A stretch of 64,000 bases of DNA from Bacteroidaceae bacterium (GCA_902362595.1 CABIXF010000002.1:1-64000), one strand, 5' to 3'; shown: positions 20,717 through 30,557, counted from the stretch's first letter. Program-made: numbers and translations. The notes: generated from the letters alone by a model not told the origin.

Positions 20717-20724
20717 TACTTTTG
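20717..20724 (+). promoter_or_regulatory. -7 promoter box of susC
   Basis: TACTTTTG matches TAnnTTTG, 31 bases before the susC ATG. It is the only clear box before the long susC-to-fimbrillin gene series, and so a likely target of the hybrid two-component regulator. Confidence 0.6.
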
Positions 20725-20755
20725 TGGTGATGATCATAACTGAAATTTAAGTATT

Positions 20756-23700
20756 ATGAGAAATATAAGAATAGTTGTTAGTTTTCTTTTGCTTTGTCTG
20801 GGACATGCTATGCTTCTCGCGCAAACATTGACCATTACAGGAAAGGTAGTGGATGAAGAAGGCCTGGAGGTTATCGGTGCCAATATTCGTGTGAAGGGCA
20901 ACGCCTCGGTAGGTACGATTACCAGCCTGGATGGCACATATTCTATTCGTGCGGGAGCAAAAGACGTGTTGCAATTCTCTTACATTGGTATGGCTTCACA
21001 GGATATACCGATCAAGGGAAGGACGAAGATTGATGTGCAGTTAAAGCAGGATAACAAAGTGCTGGATGAGGTGGTTGTAATCGGATATGGCACCTCCAAG
21101 CGGAGTGACTTGACCGGCTCGGTTGTTTCGGTAAAAAGTGATGACTTGATGAAAACGCCGACTTCGGATGTTACACAGGCTTTGGCGGGACGGGTGGCCG
21201 GTGTACAGGTTACCCAGTCAGAAGGAGGTCCCGGTTCCTCCATTTCCATCCGTGTGCGTGGTGGTATCTCCATTACCCAGAGTAATGAACCTTTGTATGT
21301 CATTGATGGTTTCCCTAGTGAAGATGGAATGGCAGAGCTGGATCCAGGTGAGATTGAATCCATTGATATTTTGAAGGATGCTTCGGCGACGGCCATCTAT
21401 GGTGCCCGTGGAGCTAATGGAGTCGTGGTGATTACTACGAAGAACGGAGGGAAGGAAGATTCCAGGCTGTCTGTCAGCTTTGACTCGTATATTGGTTTTG
21501 CCAAGATTGCCCGTAAGCTTCCGGTGCTTTCCTCCGAAGAGTTTGTGACACTGGATTATGAGCGAAACCTGTATCTGAATGGAGAAGAAGGAGTCACACG
21601 TTTTCAGAATGTGTATGGCTCTTTTCGGGAAATTCAGGAGAACTATGCGGAGCGAGGGATAGACTGGCAGGAGGAAGTGCTCGGACGGACTACTACCAGC
21701 CAGAATTACCGCGTCAACATCTCCGGAGGAAATAAGAATACGAGTTACAGCCTGGGCTATGCGTATTTTAAGAACCTGGGTGCCATGGTGTATAGTGGAG
21801 ATGAAAAACATAATGTATCTTTGAATTTGTCTCATAAAGGAAACAAGCGACTGTCGGTGAATGCCAGGGTAAATTTTACGCAGTCCAAGGTATATGGCAT
21901 GGGAACTTCCGAAGGAAATGCCAGATTCAATAAGATGGAGCAGATTCTTCAGTCGCGTCCTGTGGCAGGAATTAATGGAACGGAAGAAGAGTTGCTGCAA
22001 GGAGAAGATCCGTTGTACGTGGATGATGAGTCGAATCCGATGCAGAATCCTTTGATTTCTGCCCAGCAGGAGCAGGATGACCGTATGACACGTACCTTTC
22101 AGTTGAATGGTGGATTAAACTATCGGCTTGGGAAACGCTGGTTTTTCAGAAGTACCATAGGTACACGTTACCAGATTCTGCGCCGTGACCGTTTTTATGG
22201 AGAACTGTCTTCAACTGCCAAGCGTTCCAGTATTAACGGGAGCATTCAGTACTCGGAGAATGGAAGTTTTCAGACATCCAATGTGCTGAATTATGAATAT
22301 AAGACAAAAAAACAGAAATTTACGGCCATGTGGGGACAGGAATGGGTGTCACGCTGGACACGCTGGGTTGTCTCTTCAGCCACGAACTTTCCCAATAATG
22401 ACATCGGACTGGATGACATGAGCCTGGGTACTCCGGGTTCAATTACTTCCAACGTGAATTATGATGATAAGTTAATCTCATTTTTTTCTCGTCTGAACTA
22501 CAATTGGGGGGAGCGTTATTTGCTGACAGCTACCATACGTGCCGATGGCTCTTCTAAATTTAGTGCCAATCATAAATGGGGATTCTTTCCTTCCGTATCG
22601 GCTGCCTGGCGGTTGAGCGAAGAAGAGTTTATCAAGAAACTGAATTTGTTTTCTGATTTGAAGTTGCGTGCCGGCTACGGATTGGCCGGAAATAACCGTA
22701 TTGCGAGTTATGCTTCCTTGAATCTTCTGAAGTCGGCCAGCTATCCAAGCGGAGAAACCGTATCGCCTGGTTATGCACCTTCGGGTATACCAAGTGTAGA
22801 ACTGCAATGGGAGTCAAACAAAACATTGAACGTGGGATTGGATATGGGCTTCTGGGGGCAACGTCTCATTATTTCTCCGGAATTCTATCTGAACAAAAGT
22901 TCTCATTTGCTGCTGAACTCCAAAGTTCCGTCTTCTTCCGGTTATACGACTATGTTGCGTAACGTAGGAAAGACCCGAAATATCGGTATGGACCTGACCA
23001 TTTCTTCGGTAAATATTCAGCGAAAGAATTTTACCTGGTCCACAGACTTCAATTTGTCGTATAATAAGAACCGCATTGAGGCTTTGTCAGGTGAAGATTA
23101 TTTTCTGGAAGAAGCACAGTTCGGATTCAATCAGAACACCCATAAGATTGAGGTAGGTCGTCCTGTCGGACAGTTCTATGGCTTTAAGACCATTGGTTTG
23201 TATCAGGTGGATGACTTTAATTATGATGCTTCCACTCAGACCTATACGCTGAAAGAGAATGTGCCTTATCGTGAAGGGGTACAACCCGGTTACTGGAAGT
23301 TTGAGGATGTAGATGGAAACGGCATTATAAACGACAATGACCGTACGGTGATTGGAAATGCCAATCCCGATTTCTATGGAGGATTGAACAATAGTTTCTC
23401 ATATCGGAATTTCGATTTAAGTGTCTTCTTTACTTTCAGTTATGGAGCTGAAGTGCTGAATGCTACAAAACTGAGTAATACGTTGGCGGGTTCAACCAAT
23501 AAGAACGTACTGGATGTGGCCAATAGTTCCAACCGTTGGATGACCATCGATTCTGATGGAAATGAGGTGACAGATCCGGATGTGTTGGCGAAACTGAATT
23601 CCGGTAAGACGGTTGCTTCGGTAGCCGACCTGGAGAACGGTGATTATTATGTGCATTCCTGGGCTGTAGAAGATGCTTCATTCTTGCGATTGAGTAACCT

Positions 23701-23917
23701 TACTTTGGGATATACATTTCCTCGGAAGTGGATAAAACCATGGGGAATCAGTAAACTGAGACTATATTTTACCGGCAGTAACCTGTTTATCTGGACTCCT
23801 TACAGCGGTTTTGATCCGGAAGTGTCTACCAAGGGAAATAACCTGACTCCCGGAGTTGATTTTGGTGCATATCCACGTAGCCGTTCGTTTGTGTTCGGAT
23901 TGAATTTAACCTTATAA
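20756..23917 (+). CDS. SusC-family TonB-dependent outer-membrane transporter
   Basis: A 1053-residue outer-membrane importer that, with its SusD partner, takes oligosaccharides into the periplasm using TonB energy. Signal peptide 1-22, then a carboxypeptidase-regulatory-like domain (about 25-100, ITGKVVDEEGLEVIGANI). The TonB-box region is VVVIGYGTSKRSDLTGSV (about 106-123). The plug follows (about 120-230, with ALAGRVAGVQV and IYGARGANGVVVITTK), then a 22-strand barrel ending FVFGLNLTL. Length is typical. There is no N-terminal STN domain, so signalling to an anti-sigma factor is not expected; this fits control by the hybrid sensor. It lies 11 bases before susD. Confidence 0.96.
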   Translation: MRNIRIVVSFLLLCLGHAMLLAQTLTITGKVVDEEGLEVIGANIRVKGNASVGTITSLDGTYSIRAGAKDVLQFSYIGMASQDIPIKGRTKIDVQLKQDNKVLDEVVVIGYGTSKRSDLTGSVVSVKSDDLMKTPTSDVTQALAGRVAGVQVTQSEGGPGSSISIRVRGGISITQSNEPLYVIDGFPSEDGMAELDPGEIESIDILKDASATAIYGARGANGVVVITTKNGGKEDSRLSVSFDSYIGFAKIARKLPVLSSEEFVTLDYERNLYLNGEEGVTRFQNVYGSFREIQENYAERGIDWQEEVLGRTTTSQNYRVNISGGNKNTSYSLGYAYFKNLGAMVYSGDEKHNVSLNLSHKGNKRLSVNARVNFTQSKVYGMGTSEGNARFNKMEQILQSRPVAGINGTEEELLQGEDPLYVDDESNPMQNPLISAQQEQDDRMTRTFQLNGGLNYRLGKRWFFRSTIGTRYQILRRDRFYGELSSTAKRSSINGSIQYSENGSFQTSNVLNYEYKTKKQKFTAMWGQEWVSRWTRWVVSSATNFPNNDIGLDDMSLGTPGSITSNVNYDDKLISFFSRLNYNWGERYLLTATIRADGSSKFSANHKWGFFPSVSAAWRLSEEEFIKKLNLFSDLKLRAGYGLAGNNRIASYASLNLLKSASYPSGETVSPGYAPSGIPSVELQWESNKTLNVGLDMGFWGQRLIISPEFYLNKSSHLLLNSKVPSSSGYTTMLRNVGKTRNIGMDLTISSVNIQRKNFTWSTDFNLSYNKNRIEALSGEDYFLEEAQFGFNQNTHKIEVGRPVGQFYGFKTIGLYQVDDFNYDASTQTYTLKENVPYREGVQPGYWKFEDVDGNGIINDNDRTVIGNANPDFYGGLNNSFSYRNFDLSVFFTFSYGAEVLNATKLSNTLAGSTNKNVLDVANSSNRWMTIDSDGNEVTDPDVLAKLNSGKTVASVADLENGDYYVHSWAVEDASFLRLSNLTLGYTFPRKWIKPWGISKLRLYFTGSNLFIWTPYSGFDPEVSTKGNNLTPGVDFGAYPRSRSFVFGLNLTL

Positions 23918-23928
23918 TTAATGAAGCC

Positions 23929-25611
23929 ATGATAAAGAGTTTGAAGATATTTTTGATGGGAGTGGGAACGCTTCTTTGGATGACAGCCTGTCAGGATACG
24001 TTGACGGAGCATCCTGATTCCTATTATGAAAAAGAAGATTTTTTCACCAGCGAGGCGAAAGCCGAGATGGGAGTCATCGGCATTTATAATGTATTGCCCA
24101 CCTTGTATGGCGACAGTGAGATGGCTTTTGGTGCTTCAGACGACACGTATTACGCATCGGGTACCAATACGGATAACGCTCGACGCGACATTGCGCATTA
24201 TATGTTGTCTACAACCAATAAGTACGTGGAAGCTGTTTGGCAGGCCACTTATCAGGGAATTGAACGTGCCAACTACATGATAGAAGGTATTCAGAAGATG
24301 CAAGGTTTTGCAGAAAACGAGAAACTGCAATCACTGGTGGCAGAGGCAAAATTTCTCCGTGCGTTTCTTTCATTTAATCTGGTAAAGTATTGGGGAGATG
24401 TACCTTATAAGACTACATCGACCGGAAGTTATGAGGAAGCTTATCAGCCCCGTACTTCGCGTGAGGTGATTTATGATCAGATTGTGGACGATCTGGACGA
24501 TGCCAAAGAAAATATGAGCTGGGCCAATGAGACCTCTTCGCCAGAACGTGCCACTCAAGGCGCAGCCCGTGCTTTGCTGATGCGGGTATTGCTTCAGCGT
24601 GCCGGATATTCCTTGCAGATGGACGGTACAATGACTCGTCCGGAAGAAGAATTACGGCAGACTTATTTTGCAAAGGTGATAGATGAATGGGAGGCTTTCC
24701 AGGAAAACGGTTACCATGATTTCTATGAGGGAGGTTATGAGGCATTGTTCAAGTCGTTTTCAGCTGGAGAACTTCATTCGAAGGAGAGTATCTTTGAAGT
24801 GGCCTTTTATACGGTAGATGGTCGTACGGGAGCAAGGGGATATTGGGGAACGTACAACGGTCCGTTGGTCGCAGCTCCAGGAATAGAGGCTACGGAAACG
24901 GACAAGTTTATGGGGCGTGCCAATGCCTTGTTTCGCGTAATTCCGGAATGGAGAGACTTCTTTGAGGAATCGGATGTACGTCGGGATGTAATGATTTGTA
25001 CGTATCAGTATGATTGGGATAAAACTCTTTACAACCATGTGAAGAAAGATAATATCAGGAATAAGAAAAACTGGTATCCTGGCAAATGGCGGAGGGAATG
25101 GATGCCTTTGGGATACAAAGACCCTAATATTACCGATGTCAATTATTGCAGCCTGCGTTATGCCGATGTGGTACTGATGGCGGCAGAGGCTTATAACGAA
25201 ACGGGAGAAACTGCACAGGCCTGGAAGTTGCTTAATCGGGTACGTCAGCGTGCCGGAGCAACGGAGATAACTTCTGCTAACTATGCTTCCCTGATGAAGT
25301 CGCCGAAGGTATACGATCTTCCTTTCATAGAGGATGGAGATGAGGCCGGACGTTTTCGTACTGCACTTTATTGGGAAAGGGGCTTTGAGCTGGCTTTCGA
25401 ATTACAGCGCAGATTTGATTTGTTGCGCTGGGGAGTACTGGGAGATGCCTTACAGTTGATGGCTTCAAAAACGGTGGTCAATCAGTCTGCGGAAAAATCT
25501 TTTTTGGCCGGATACAACTTTGTGTCTGGCAAACATGAGCTTTTCCCCATTCCACTGGATGAAATACAGGTGAATTATTGTCTGGAAAATAAGAATAACC
25601 CTAATTACTAA
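23929..25611 (+). CDS. SusD/RagB-family surface glycan-binding lipoprotein
   Basis: A 560-residue surface lipoprotein that forms the lid of the neighbouring SusC channel and captures glycan. The lipobox is WMTAC (Cys21), followed by QDT. The SusD N-terminal pattern FFTSEAKAEMGVIGIYN, the four TPR-like helix pairs (LVAEAKFLRAFLSFNLVKYWGD, ARALLMRVLLQRAGY) and the C-terminal SusD fold (ALYWERGFELAFELQRRFDLLRWG, then LFPIPLDEIQVN) are complete. It stops 6 bases before the sulfatase gene. Confidence 0.95.
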   Translation: MIKSLKIFLMGVGTLLWMTACQDTLTEHPDSYYEKEDFFTSEAKAEMGVIGIYNVLPTLYGDSEMAFGASDDTYYASGTNTDNARRDIAHYMLSTTNKYVEAVWQATYQGIERANYMIEGIQKMQGFAENEKLQSLVAEAKFLRAFLSFNLVKYWGDVPYKTTSTGSYEEAYQPRTSREVIYDQIVDDLDDAKENMSWANETSSPERATQGAARALLMRVLLQRAGYSLQMDGTMTRPEEELRQTYFAKVIDEWEAFQENGYHDFYEGGYEALFKSFSAGELHSKESIFEVAFYTVDGRTGARGYWGTYNGPLVAAPGIEATETDKFMGRANALFRVIPEWRDFFEESDVRRDVMICTYQYDWDKTLYNHVKKDNIRNKKNWYPGKWRREWMPLGYKDPNITDVNYCSLRYADVVLMAAEAYNETGETAQAWKLLNRVRQRAGATEITSANYASLMKSPKVYDLPFIEDGDEAGRFRTALYWERGFELAFELQRRFDLLRWGVLGDALQLMASKTVVNQSAEKSFLAGYNFVSGKHELFPIPLDEIQVNYCLENKNNPNY

Positions 25612-25617
25612 GTTGCT

Positions 25618-26991
25618 ATGAATTATAGATTGCTTTTTATTTGTGGGGCGATGGTTCCTTTCGCAGCATGGGCGCGTCAGCATCGTCCGAACATCATTTA
25701 TATCATGACCGACCAGCAGTCGGCCAACGCCATGAGCTGTGCAGGTAATGCCGACCTGCATACGCCCAATATGGATCGTCTGGCCGCTATGGGGGTGCGG
25801 TTTGAAAATGCTTATTGTTCGCTGCCTTTGAGCGGCCCTTCGCGTGCCTCTATGTTTACGGGGTATATGCCGGGTGAGGTCGGACTGACAGCCAACGGTA
25901 CTCCGCTTCCCGATTCGTTGCGGACGGAGACTTTGGGGGATGTAATGAATGAAGGTGGATATACTTGTGCTTACGGAGGAAAGTGGCACGTACATACCAA
26001 TTCGCTTCCATCAGCGCATGCCTTTGGTTTCGAGCGCTTGTATGAGCATAACGACTACGGGCTGGCGGAAGCCTGCGTGAAGTTCCTCCAACGGAAGCAT
26101 GACAAGCCTTTCTTCCTGGTGGCTTCGTTCGACAATCCGCATAACATTTGCGAATATGCGCGGAAGCAGCCGCTTCCTTTTGCCACAATTGACGAGCCGG
26201 AAAGCATTGAGGATTGCCCGAACTTGCCGGACAACTTTTATGTCGCTCCCTATGACGCGGATGCTGTTGCCTACGAGAAGTCGTTGAAATATCGTCTGCA
26301 TCCCACGCGGAGCTATACGCCCGACGACTGGCGGCGTTACCGAAACGCATACTTCCGCCTTGTGGAGGCTGTGGATGCCGAAATTGGAAAGATTGTCGAC
26401 GAAATAGACCGTCAGAACTTGTGGAAGAACACGGTGATTATTTTCACCAGCGACCATGGCGACGGGCAGGGCGCACACCAGTGGAACCAGAAGTCGGTGC
26501 TTTACGAAGAAGTGGTCAACGTGCCTTTCATCGTCTGCCTGCCCGAAGGCAAGCACGCCGGAAAGGTGCTTCCTCAGCTGGTGAACAACGGAGTGGACCT
26601 GATGCCGAGCCTGTGCGACTGGGCAGGAGTGGAAGTGCCTGCCGGACGTCAGGGGGTGAACATCCGTCCGATAGTGGAAAAAGGCGATGCGTCGGTTGAA
26701 GGACAGTCGTATGTGGTTACCGAAACGGACTTCAGCGAGAACGGAGGAGGAACCATGGGATGGATGGTGCGCAGCGGAAACTACAAATACGTGCTCTACA
26801 ATATGGGGCTTTACCGTGAGCAGCTCTTCGACATGACGTCCGACCGTGGCGAGATGCGCAACCTTGCCGTAGAGGAGAAGTACACGCCGGTGCTCGAGCA
26901 ATACCGCCGGATGTTGGAAGAATGGATGAAAAAGCATCCGGTAAAAGGAGGGTTGCCTTATTTAAGATATATTCCAAAAGGTAAAAACTGA
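25618..26991 (+). CDS. S1-family sulfatase, serine-type
   Basis: A 457-residue secreted sulfatase that would remove sulfate esters from the imported glycan. Sec signal peptide residues 1-19 (ending AWA). The metal-binding N-terminus is NIIYIMTDQQ. The formylglycine motif is LSGPSRASMFTG, where the modified residue is Ser (near residue 72) rather than Cys, so activation should need an anaerobic radical-SAM maturase. Other features are GGKWHVHT near 122 and FTSDHGDGQGAHQWNQK near 278-294, which hold metal and substrate ligands. Position specificity cannot be read. The gene is 13 bases before the DUF3575 gene, with no promoter box seen between them. Confidence 0.93.
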   Translation: MNYRLLFICGAMVPFAAWARQHRPNIIYIMTDQQSANAMSCAGNADLHTPNMDRLAAMGVRFENAYCSLPLSGPSRASMFTGYMPGEVGLTANGTPLPDSLRTETLGDVMNEGGYTCAYGGKWHVHTNSLPSAHAFGFERLYEHNDYGLAEACVKFLQRKHDKPFFLVASFDNPHNICEYARKQPLPFATIDEPESIEDCPNLPDNFYVAPYDADAVAYEKSLKYRLHPTRSYTPDDWRRYRNAYFRLVEAVDAEIGKIVDEIDRQNLWKNTVIIFTSDHGDGQGAHQWNQKSVLYEEVVNVPFIVCLPEGKHAGKVLPQLVNNGVDLMPSLCDWAGVEVPAGRQGVNIRPIVEKGDASVEGQSYVVTETDFSENGGGTMGWMVRSGNYKYVLYNMGLYREQLFDMTSDRGEMRNLAVEEKYTPVLEQYRRMLEEWMKKHPVKGGLPYLRYIPKGKN

Positions 26992-27004
26992 AAAAATTAA
27001 TATC

Positions 27005-27751
27005 ATGAGAAGGAAATACATTATGGCCGGTGCGATGCTTTACTTGTCTCTCTTGGCAGGAACGGCATCGGCAAACTCCTCGGCGCTTGTAGAGGAAACA
27101 GAAAACAGCACAGAGGTGTGGCAGGTACCTCACAAACCGAAAGGCACAAAAACCCGTCTGAAAATCCAGCCCAAGGCAGAACAGCCTGCCGCAAAGAAGG
27201 CGGACAAGCAGAAGCCGCAGGCTAAGAAGTCTGACAAGAAATCTGTTAAGAAGGTGTCTTCTTCTTCACGCTATGTGGCGATAAAGACCAATGCAGTGTA
27301 CTGGGCCGGTGCCATTGCAAACATTGCGGCCGAGGTAAAGCTGCACAAGCATGTGTCGTTAGAGTTGCCGCTGGATTTCAGCCTTTGGGACATTGAGCGG
27401 GAGCACGGTGTGCGTCTCGTTCTCTTCCAGCCGGAAGCCCGCTGGTGGATGAAGGGTGTGGGTGAAGGTCATTTCGTAGGCGTGCATGCACATGTAGGAG
27501 CTTTCAACGTGAAATGGAACGAAGACCGTTATCAGGTGGCAGGCCGTCCGTTGCTCGGAGCCGGACTTACCTACGGGTATTCACTTTCGTTCGATGAGCA
27601 TTGGGGTGCGGAGTTCCTCATCGGGGCCGGCTATGTCAATATGAAGTACGACCGTTTTTATAACATTGACAATGGGGCAAAGTTTGATGCCGGAACCTAT
27701 AACTATTGGGGAGTGACTCGCGTGGGGGCATCGTTAGTTTACCGTTTTTAA
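27005..27751 (+). CDS. DUF3575 outer-membrane beta-barrel protein with Lys/Ala/Pro-rich linker
   Basis: A 248-residue protein with a Sec signal peptide (1-22). A lysine-, alanine- and proline-rich linker follows (about 40-85, many KK and KSDK units). The DUF3575 beta-barrel domain occupies about 90-248, with YVAIKTNAVYWAGAIANIA at its start and GASLVYRF as its last strand. DUF3575 proteins commonly precede Mfa/Fim-type fimbrial genes in Bacteroidales. Here it follows the sulfatase by 13 bases and precedes two fimbrillin-like genes. The linker could span or bind peptidoglycan; that is inference. Confidence 0.82.
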   Translation: MRRKYIMAGAMLYLSLLAGTASANSSALVEETENSTEVWQVPHKPKGTKTRLKIQPKAEQPAAKKADKQKPQAKKSDKKSVKKVSSSSRYVAIKTNAVYWAGAIANIAAEVKLHKHVSLELPLDFSLWDIEREHGVRLVLFQPEARWWMKGVGEGHFVGVHAHVGAFNVKWNEDRYQVAGRPLLGAGLTYGYSLSFDEHWGAEFLIGAGYVNMKYDRFYNIDNGAKFDAGTYNYWGVTRVGASLVYRF

Positions 27752-27772
27752 GCACTGAAAAAGCATTATATC

Positions 27773-28792
27773 ATGAAAAAGAATAGACTGAAAAGAGAAC
27801 TCCTGCGCTGGGGAATGCTGCTGGCTTTTCCGGCACTGATGAGCAGTTGCCTGATGGAGTATCCGGAAATGACGGCAGATGGTGAGCTGGGGGTAGACCC
27901 TACATCTGTGACCGTAAAAGCGAAGATTCTGATTGACTTGAAAAGTCTGGCTGCACAGAAAACAGGCCGGCTGGCGCGTGCCGAGGATGAAGAAGCAGCC
28001 TATAGTCACCGCATTGTGGTAGCTGCGTATGAAGACCGTCAGCTGGTACAGCAGGAGGTGATTTATGAGGACCTTTCTGCCAGCAGCCGCTTGCAGACTG
28101 AGGTGCGTCTTCGTTTGCATGCCCGTCGTTACCAGCTGGTGGTGTGGGCCGATTATGTGCAGGAAGGAGAAGAACCGTTTTACGACATAGACGGTCCGGA
28201 AGGACTTGCCAGCATCATTGGTCGCGAGGGTTACACAGGGAATACGGAGTATAAGGATGCTTTTTATAGCAGTAAGGAGATTGATTTGACGGGATATAAA
28301 GACGAATGGAATGCAGAATTCCCATTGGAAGTCACTCCTGAACGTCCGCTAGCACGCTATGAACTGACAGCCACGGATGTGATGGCGTTTTTGCGGGAGT
28401 ATCCTGAAGTGACGCAAGTTCGTCTGACGCTGAAATACGACGATTATTTACCCAAAGGCTTTAATGCCTTGGATGGGATTACCAAACACGCGTTTAAATA
28501 TTTGCAGTATAGTCGTACGGTGTCCCTGCCGAAAGACGGAGCTACGTCACTTCCTTTGATGTTCGATTATGTATTTGCTGATTCGGAAGGAAATACTTCC
28601 GTTCCGGTCACCTTACTGGTGGAAGATGCGGATAAAGGGACACTTCTTGCCAGTTCCAGCTTCCGCCTGTCGTGTACCCAGGGAGAGAATAAAGACATTC
28701 AGTTTGATTTTCTGACAACAAGTCCGGAGGATGGAGTCGGGTTCAATCCCGGATTTGATGGAAATCAGGAAGTTGAGCTACCGGTAGAATAA
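27773..28792 (+). CDS. Fimbrillin-like lipoprotein (DUF6562-type, minor subunit)
   Basis: A 339-residue lipoprotein with lipobox LMSSC (Cys25). The mature region is beta-rich with two sandwich-like parts (TVKAKILIDLKSL onward and YELTATDVMAFLREYPEV onward). The residues HARRYQLVVWADYVQEGE match the pattern shared with the next gene product (YTCLFWADYVDGT), so the two are related. This is typical of the DUF6562/FimB-Mfa2 anchor or minor subunits. It lies 21 bases after the DUF3575 gene and 44 before the larger fimbrillin-like gene. It probably anchors or caps a surface fibre; polymer function is unproven. Confidence 0.72.
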   Translation: MKKNRLKRELLRWGMLLAFPALMSSCLMEYPEMTADGELGVDPTSVTVKAKILIDLKSLAAQKTGRLARAEDEEAAYSHRIVVAAYEDRQLVQQEVIYEDLSASSRLQTEVRLRLHARRYQLVVWADYVQEGEEPFYDIDGPEGLASIIGREGYTGNTEYKDAFYSSKEIDLTGYKDEWNAEFPLEVTPERPLARYELTATDVMAFLREYPEVTQVRLTLKYDDYLPKGFNALDGITKHAFKYLQYSRTVSLPKDGATSLPLMFDYVFADSEGNTSVPVTLLVEDADKGTLLASSSFRLSCTQGENKDIQFDFLTTSPEDGVGFNPGFDGNQEVELPVE

Positions 28793-28836
28793 AATGATTC
28801 AAACAAGCTATTTATAAAAATCTTAATATTATTATC

Positions 28837-30444
28837 ATGAAAAAGAGTTTATTGTTTTCGGCAATGGCCCTGAGCTTAGGGTTGTTGTCATGTAATCAGG
28901 AAGATATGTCGGATGTGGAAACTGTAACCGGTACTCCGGTAACGGTGTCTGTAGAAGTCCCCGGAGTGTTGTCAGGCAGTGAATCACGTACTTTGCCTGC
29001 AGCTCCCGAAGGCCATCAGCTTCGTTGTATTATGGTAGTAGATTATAATACGGCAGCAGATGTGCGTATGGAGCAGGTAGCCGGAGAGACGATGGTCAAC
29101 GAGAAGTTCCGTTTTACCTTTACTCCGGCAGAAGAAGATTATACCTGTCTTTTCTGGGCTGACTATGTGGATGGAACAACAGAGTCGGATGGTAAGTATA
29201 CCGACAAATATTATAATACGGCCGATTTGACCAACGTGACCTATAAAGTTTCAGACAACACTTTGTTCAATAATCCTGCTTGCGATGCCTTCTTTGGCAA
29301 GAGTCTGGCAGGTTCTCCCAATGCCGTGTTGAAGCGTCCGTTTGTGAAACTTTCTTTCAAAGACCAGAAACATGAAACTGTGCAGACTACTTCTCCACTG
29401 AGCGTGACTTATACTGTACCTTCAGGTTTCAGTGTGAAAGATAACACGGTTTCTGGAAGCAGCAATCAAGAAATCAAACTGACTGCATCAGCTCCAGCTG
29501 ATAAAGATAACGATATTTGGTTCTATAATTATGTATTCGCTCCTGCAAATGTGAATAAGTTGCCTGGTGATATTCTGATGACGGTAGGTGAGGACGATGT
29601 GATGATTAAAACAGCCTCACTGGTGCTGACTCAGAATTACGATATTACGGCAAATATCGATTTTGCATCGGGCGATGGCAATGTAGATGTGGATGTAGAT
29701 ATTGATGACGAGTTTAATGACCCTGATGCACCTAAGGTAGGCCAGTTTATGCAGAAAGACGGTACTTTCTCTGATATATATAGTGCGGAAAATTCCATTG
29801 CCATTGTGTTTGCCGCAGGTCCTAAAGGAGGTGATGTGGCAACGAATTACGGACAACCAGATGGTACGAAGATATGGGGGTATGCCATGGGGTTGAACAG
29901 TGTGAAACGTGCTGCTTTGACTACAGCTGAGACACCACTTGACTTAATCAGTTATGGAATCGCATCTCCATGGGCTGCAGACGATTATAATGGATATGTA
30001 TATACACAACAGTTGGAGGCTGCAACAGCTAGTTTAGGAACAGAGTTGATGCCAGCATATAATGAATGGAAAACAACTAATTCAGTGGCTGAAATAACGA
30101 ATGTCAGTGGTTGGTATATTCCATCGGCTCGTCAGTTATTGGATGTAATGGGAATGACTTTAGGATATGCTGGAGGAGAAGGTATAGATGTTGTTGCTCA
30201 AAATGAACAGTTTGCATCACGTTTAGCTGATTTGATGAATGAAGGAAAATCGTCCTGGTTTGGAACTCATACTTCTGCCTCTAATGTGATGTCTAGTTCT
30301 GTAAATACAGGTGGCCAGATTATGGCTGTACAGACAAGCTATGCAGATGGAAAGGAAACTATCTCAAAAGCATTAGGAGTAAATGTAAATGAAAAGGCTT
30401 CTACATTTGCCATCCGTCCTGTTCTTACCATATTTAATAAATAG
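28837..30444 (+). CDS. Fimbrillin-like lipoprotein (DUF6562-type) with tip-adhesin-like C-terminal domain
   Basis: A 535-residue protein with lipobox GLLSC (Cys19). Residues ~30-275 are a DUF6562-type fimbrillin region that shares the WADYVDG motif with the upstream protein. A very acidic linker (DVDVDIDDEFNDPD, about 281-294) joins it to a C-terminal domain (about 300-535). That domain has a GWYIPSARQLLDVMG motif and ends FAIRPVLTIF, features I associate with DUF1566/FISUMP-type lectin-like domains found at fimbrial tips. From about 29880 onward codons become visibly richer in A/T than in the first half. A long-loop terminator follows the stop codon. Confidence 0.72.
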   Translation: MKKSLLFSAMALSLGLLSCNQEDMSDVETVTGTPVTVSVEVPGVLSGSESRTLPAAPEGHQLRCIMVVDYNTAADVRMEQVAGETMVNEKFRFTFTPAEEDYTCLFWADYVDGTTESDGKYTDKYYNTADLTNVTYKVSDNTLFNNPACDAFFGKSLAGSPNAVLKRPFVKLSFKDQKHETVQTTSPLSVTYTVPSGFSVKDNTVSGSSNQEIKLTASAPADKDNDIWFYNYVFAPANVNKLPGDILMTVGEDDVMIKTASLVLTQNYDITANIDFASGDGNVDVDVDIDDEFNDPDAPKVGQFMQKDGTFSDIYSAENSIAIVFAAGPKGGDVATNYGQPDGTKIWGYAMGLNSVKRAALTTAETPLDLISYGIASPWAADDYNGYVYTQQLEAATASLGTELMPAYNEWKTTNSVAEITNVSGWYIPSARQLLDVMGMTLGYAGGEGIDVVAQNEQFASRLADLMNEGKSSWFGTHTSASNVMSSSVNTGGQIMAVQTSYADGKETISKALGVNVNEKASTFAIRPVLTIFNK

Positions 30445-30473
30445 TATCACTTCAAATAAATATTATTTATCAG

Positions 30474-30540
30474 GAGTGCTTTTTCGTTGTGGTGTTCTGT
30501 TTTGGGCAGGCGGCACAGGAGAAAGCACTCTTTGTTTTTA
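30474..30540 (+). terminator. Terminator-like hairpin after the fimbrial genes
   Basis: GAGTGCTTT (30474-30482) pairs with AAAGCACTC (30522-30530) across a loop of about 39 bases, and is followed by TTTGTTTTT. It would end the susC-to-fimbrillin transcript at least partly. I see no TAnnTTTG box between it and the following lyase gene, so that gene may depend on read-through. Confidence 0.6.
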
Positions 30541-30557
30541 ATGAATTTTTATAGGAT

